A stretch of DNA of 64,000 nt from Paracoccus alkanivorans (GTDB taxonomy: Bacteria; Pseudomonadota; Alphaproteobacteria; Rhodobacterales; Rhodobacteraceae): contig NZ_QOKZ01000008.1 in the NCBI RefSeq assembly GCF_003697785.1, positions 94,681 through 158,680 of the forward strand, given 5' to 3'. The notes under the pieces were generated by a model. It had not been told where the DNA came from and did no database searches. It was given only the letters and a program-made list of their open reading frames with translations. Positions 62,883 to 64,000 of this stretch are shown here, in pieces. Each line of letters starts with the position of its first letter. The stretch's first letter is position 1. The translations under genes were made by a program, and so were the position numbers.

Positions 62883-63782
62883 TCAGCCGGTGATGAAGGC
62901 AAAACCGCCGCCGTCACGCCGAACCTTGCCGATTCCACCGTCAGGCAGGTGGTACCCAAGGATATTGATATTTGATTCTGAAAGAAAATTCAACACCTTA
63001 ATCCTTGTTTTTGCGGCAATTTCCGGTTCCTGATCACTGCCCGACAAGATATCGGGTCGCCGGAAAGCCAGATGCGGATTGGTCACGACATCGCCGATGA
63101 CAAACAACTGTCCATCCAGGTCAAAGCTTGCATGGCCCGGCGTGTGTCCGGGGGTCATCACCGCGCGGATCCCCGGCAGCACTTCGTCGCCATCCTCGAA
63201 GACCTCGAGCAGATCACCCAAGGTCTCGATGCGCCGTTTCGCGCCGGCAACAAAACTCAACCGGTCTGAATCGATCCGGCCGGGCGTGGCTGGATCGAGC
63301 CAGTAATCGCGCTCGACACGTCCGATCATATGGCGGGCGTTCGCGAATGCCGGCTCGTCGAAATCATCCAGGGCACCCCAGATATGATCGGGATGCGCAT
63401 GCGTGAAAACGATATGGGTGATCTGATCCGGCGAAATGTCGATCGCGGCCAGTGCTTCGGTCAGTTTCCCGGCCGTCGGCATGAAACCGGAGCCAGAGCC
63501 CGTGTCGAACAGGATTTTCTCGTCGCCGCGCGTCATGAGCGTCAGATTGAGCGGCGAGTCGAAACTTTCTCCGCTGATACCTGCTTCTGACAGGATTTCC
63601 CGGGCTTCGGTTTGATCGTCGCCCGGGACGGTTAGAAAACCGACGGGCAAGACGAGTTTTCCGTCCGAGACGCTGTGAACTGTAAAATCACCGAAGGCAG
63701 CTTCGGTGACGGCCCAACTGCGTGTTCCGATCAGGCTCAAGGCGGCGGCGCATTGCAACAGGCGACGACGTTTCAGCTTCAT
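62883..63782 (-). CDS. Exported MBL-fold metallo-hydrolase
   Basis: The 299-residue protein starts with MKLKRRRLLQCAAALS, a Tat-like or Sec signal. The MBL motif THAHPDHIWG gives His128, His130, Asp132 and His133. MTPGHTPGHASF adds further metal ligands, and the last is in ILGYHLPDGG. This group resembles quorum-quenching/lactonase-like and AidC-type hydrolases, but the substrate cannot be assigned. It is a separate transcript from the thioredoxin-like gene (94-base gap). Confidence 0.85.
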   Translation of the reverse strand: MKLKRRRLLQCAAALSLIGTRSWAVTEAAFGDFTVHSVSDGKLVLPVGFLTVPGDDQTEAREILSEAGISGESFDSPLNLTLMTRGDEKILFDTGSGSGFMPTAGKLTEALAAIDISPDQITHIVFTHAHPDHIWGALDDFDEPAFANARHMIGRVERDYWLDPATPGRIDSDRLSFVAGAKRRIETLGDLLEVFEDGDEVLPGIRAVMTPGHTPGHASFDLDGQLFVIGDVVTNPHLAFRRPDILSGSDQEPEIAAKTRIKVLNFLSESNINILGYHLPDGGIGKVRRDGGGFAFITG

Positions 63783-63884
63783 GCGAATCTCCGATTTGCC
63801 GGCAGGCTAACATGCAGGGTTCGATGGCGACATTGCATTTATGTTCCATAATACTGATTATTACGATTGTGGATATAGCAGCAA

Positions 63885-64000
63885 TGCTAAAATGTCCCAC
63901 ATTGGCAAAGCAGGAATGTCACACTCCCCCGACGAGCCAAGCAAATAACAATTCGGGGGACGGTCATGGGATGGGTATTGATGAGCGAACGCGATCTGAA
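63885..64000 (+). mobile_element. Left end of an insertion sequence (ISNCY-like), truncated by window
   Basis: The sequence from TGCTAAAATGTCCCAC (63885-63900) to the window end looks like the terminal region of an insertion sequence, with AATGTC repeated at 63891 and again near 63915. A transposase reading frame begins at 63966. The exact boundary and the target duplication cannot be seen from one end. Confidence 0.55.
63966..64000 (+). CDS. Transposase N-terminus (ISNCY-family-like), cut by window edge
   Basis: Only 11 codons are visible: MGWVLMSERDL. The MSERDL start is the beginning of ISNCY-type transposases, which continue into a helix-turn-helix. A GGGGGAC ribosome site lies five bases upstream. 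With so few residues the identification is tentative. Confidence 0.6.
   Translation, partial: MGWVLMSERDL

Overview
The window looks like chromosomal DNA of a Paracoccaceae alphaproteobacterium (order Rhodobacterales), probably Paracoccus-like. It is GC-rich. It carries lineage-typical genes (DUF6456 and DUF6477 proteins, the TIGR02300 'FYDLN' acidic protein), an F1 ATP synthase operon in the order delta-alpha-gamma-beta-epsilon with no F0 genes beside it, PntA with its membrane domain fused, and several TRAP transporter genes. These assignments come from reading translated sequence and motifs; no database search was run. No CRISPR array, rRNA operon or complete prophage was seen.

Layout. 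1-5236 (minus strand) is a sorbitol/mannitol-type ABC uptake operon (smoE, smoF, smoG, start of smoK) preceded by a SorC-type regulator and a HAD phosphatase. 5477-9618 holds a HerA-like ATPase, the DUF6477 and DUF6456 genes and oxyR. 9678-14848 holds a MliC-like protein, an acetylpolyamine deacetylase-like enzyme, a DUF924 protein, pirin, a VOC-esterase fusion and a small GNAT-like protein. 15035-19201 has clpA with its terminator, gloB and a methyltransferase. 19551-24448 is atpHAGDC, ending in a clear terminator. 24576-32017 is mostly housekeeping: a lipoprotein, hemF, an AsnC regulator with a divergent LysE exporter, an alcohol-dehydrogenase-like enzyme, gnd with a GntR regulator, a metallopeptidase, the TIGR02300 gene and a DoxX gene. 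It is followed by a tRNA-Ala(GGC) gene with a well-formed promoter.

32289-43000 is the accessory part. A gene-free stretch with two striking palindromes follows the tRNA. Next comes a LysR-controlled cluster of a CoA-transferase, an HMG-CoA-lyase-like enzyme and a complete TRAP transporter; together these could take up, activate and cleave one branched hydroxy acid. A visibly AT-rich pair follows, a glycosyltransferase-like gene and a sulfotransferase-like gene, flanked by long non-coding DNA. A TRAP binding protein without permeases closes the region.

43098-63782 returns to core functions: eno, an EEP nuclease/phosphatase, selO, a VOC protein, obgE-proB, a SelW-like protein, an acyltransferase, pepN, a very acidic membrane-anchored protein, pntAB, an NCS1 permease with a DUF3422 protein, a 24-residue lipoprotein ahead of an ArsC-like protein, a rhodanese-like protein, a thioredoxin-like/gph pair and an MBL hydrolase. 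The last 35 bases open a transposase gene, so an insertion sequence probably begins at the right edge.

A repeated intergenic element (three copies, at about 2.0, 11.2 and 49.7 kb) lies downstream of unrelated genes, each time in the same orientation relative to transcription.
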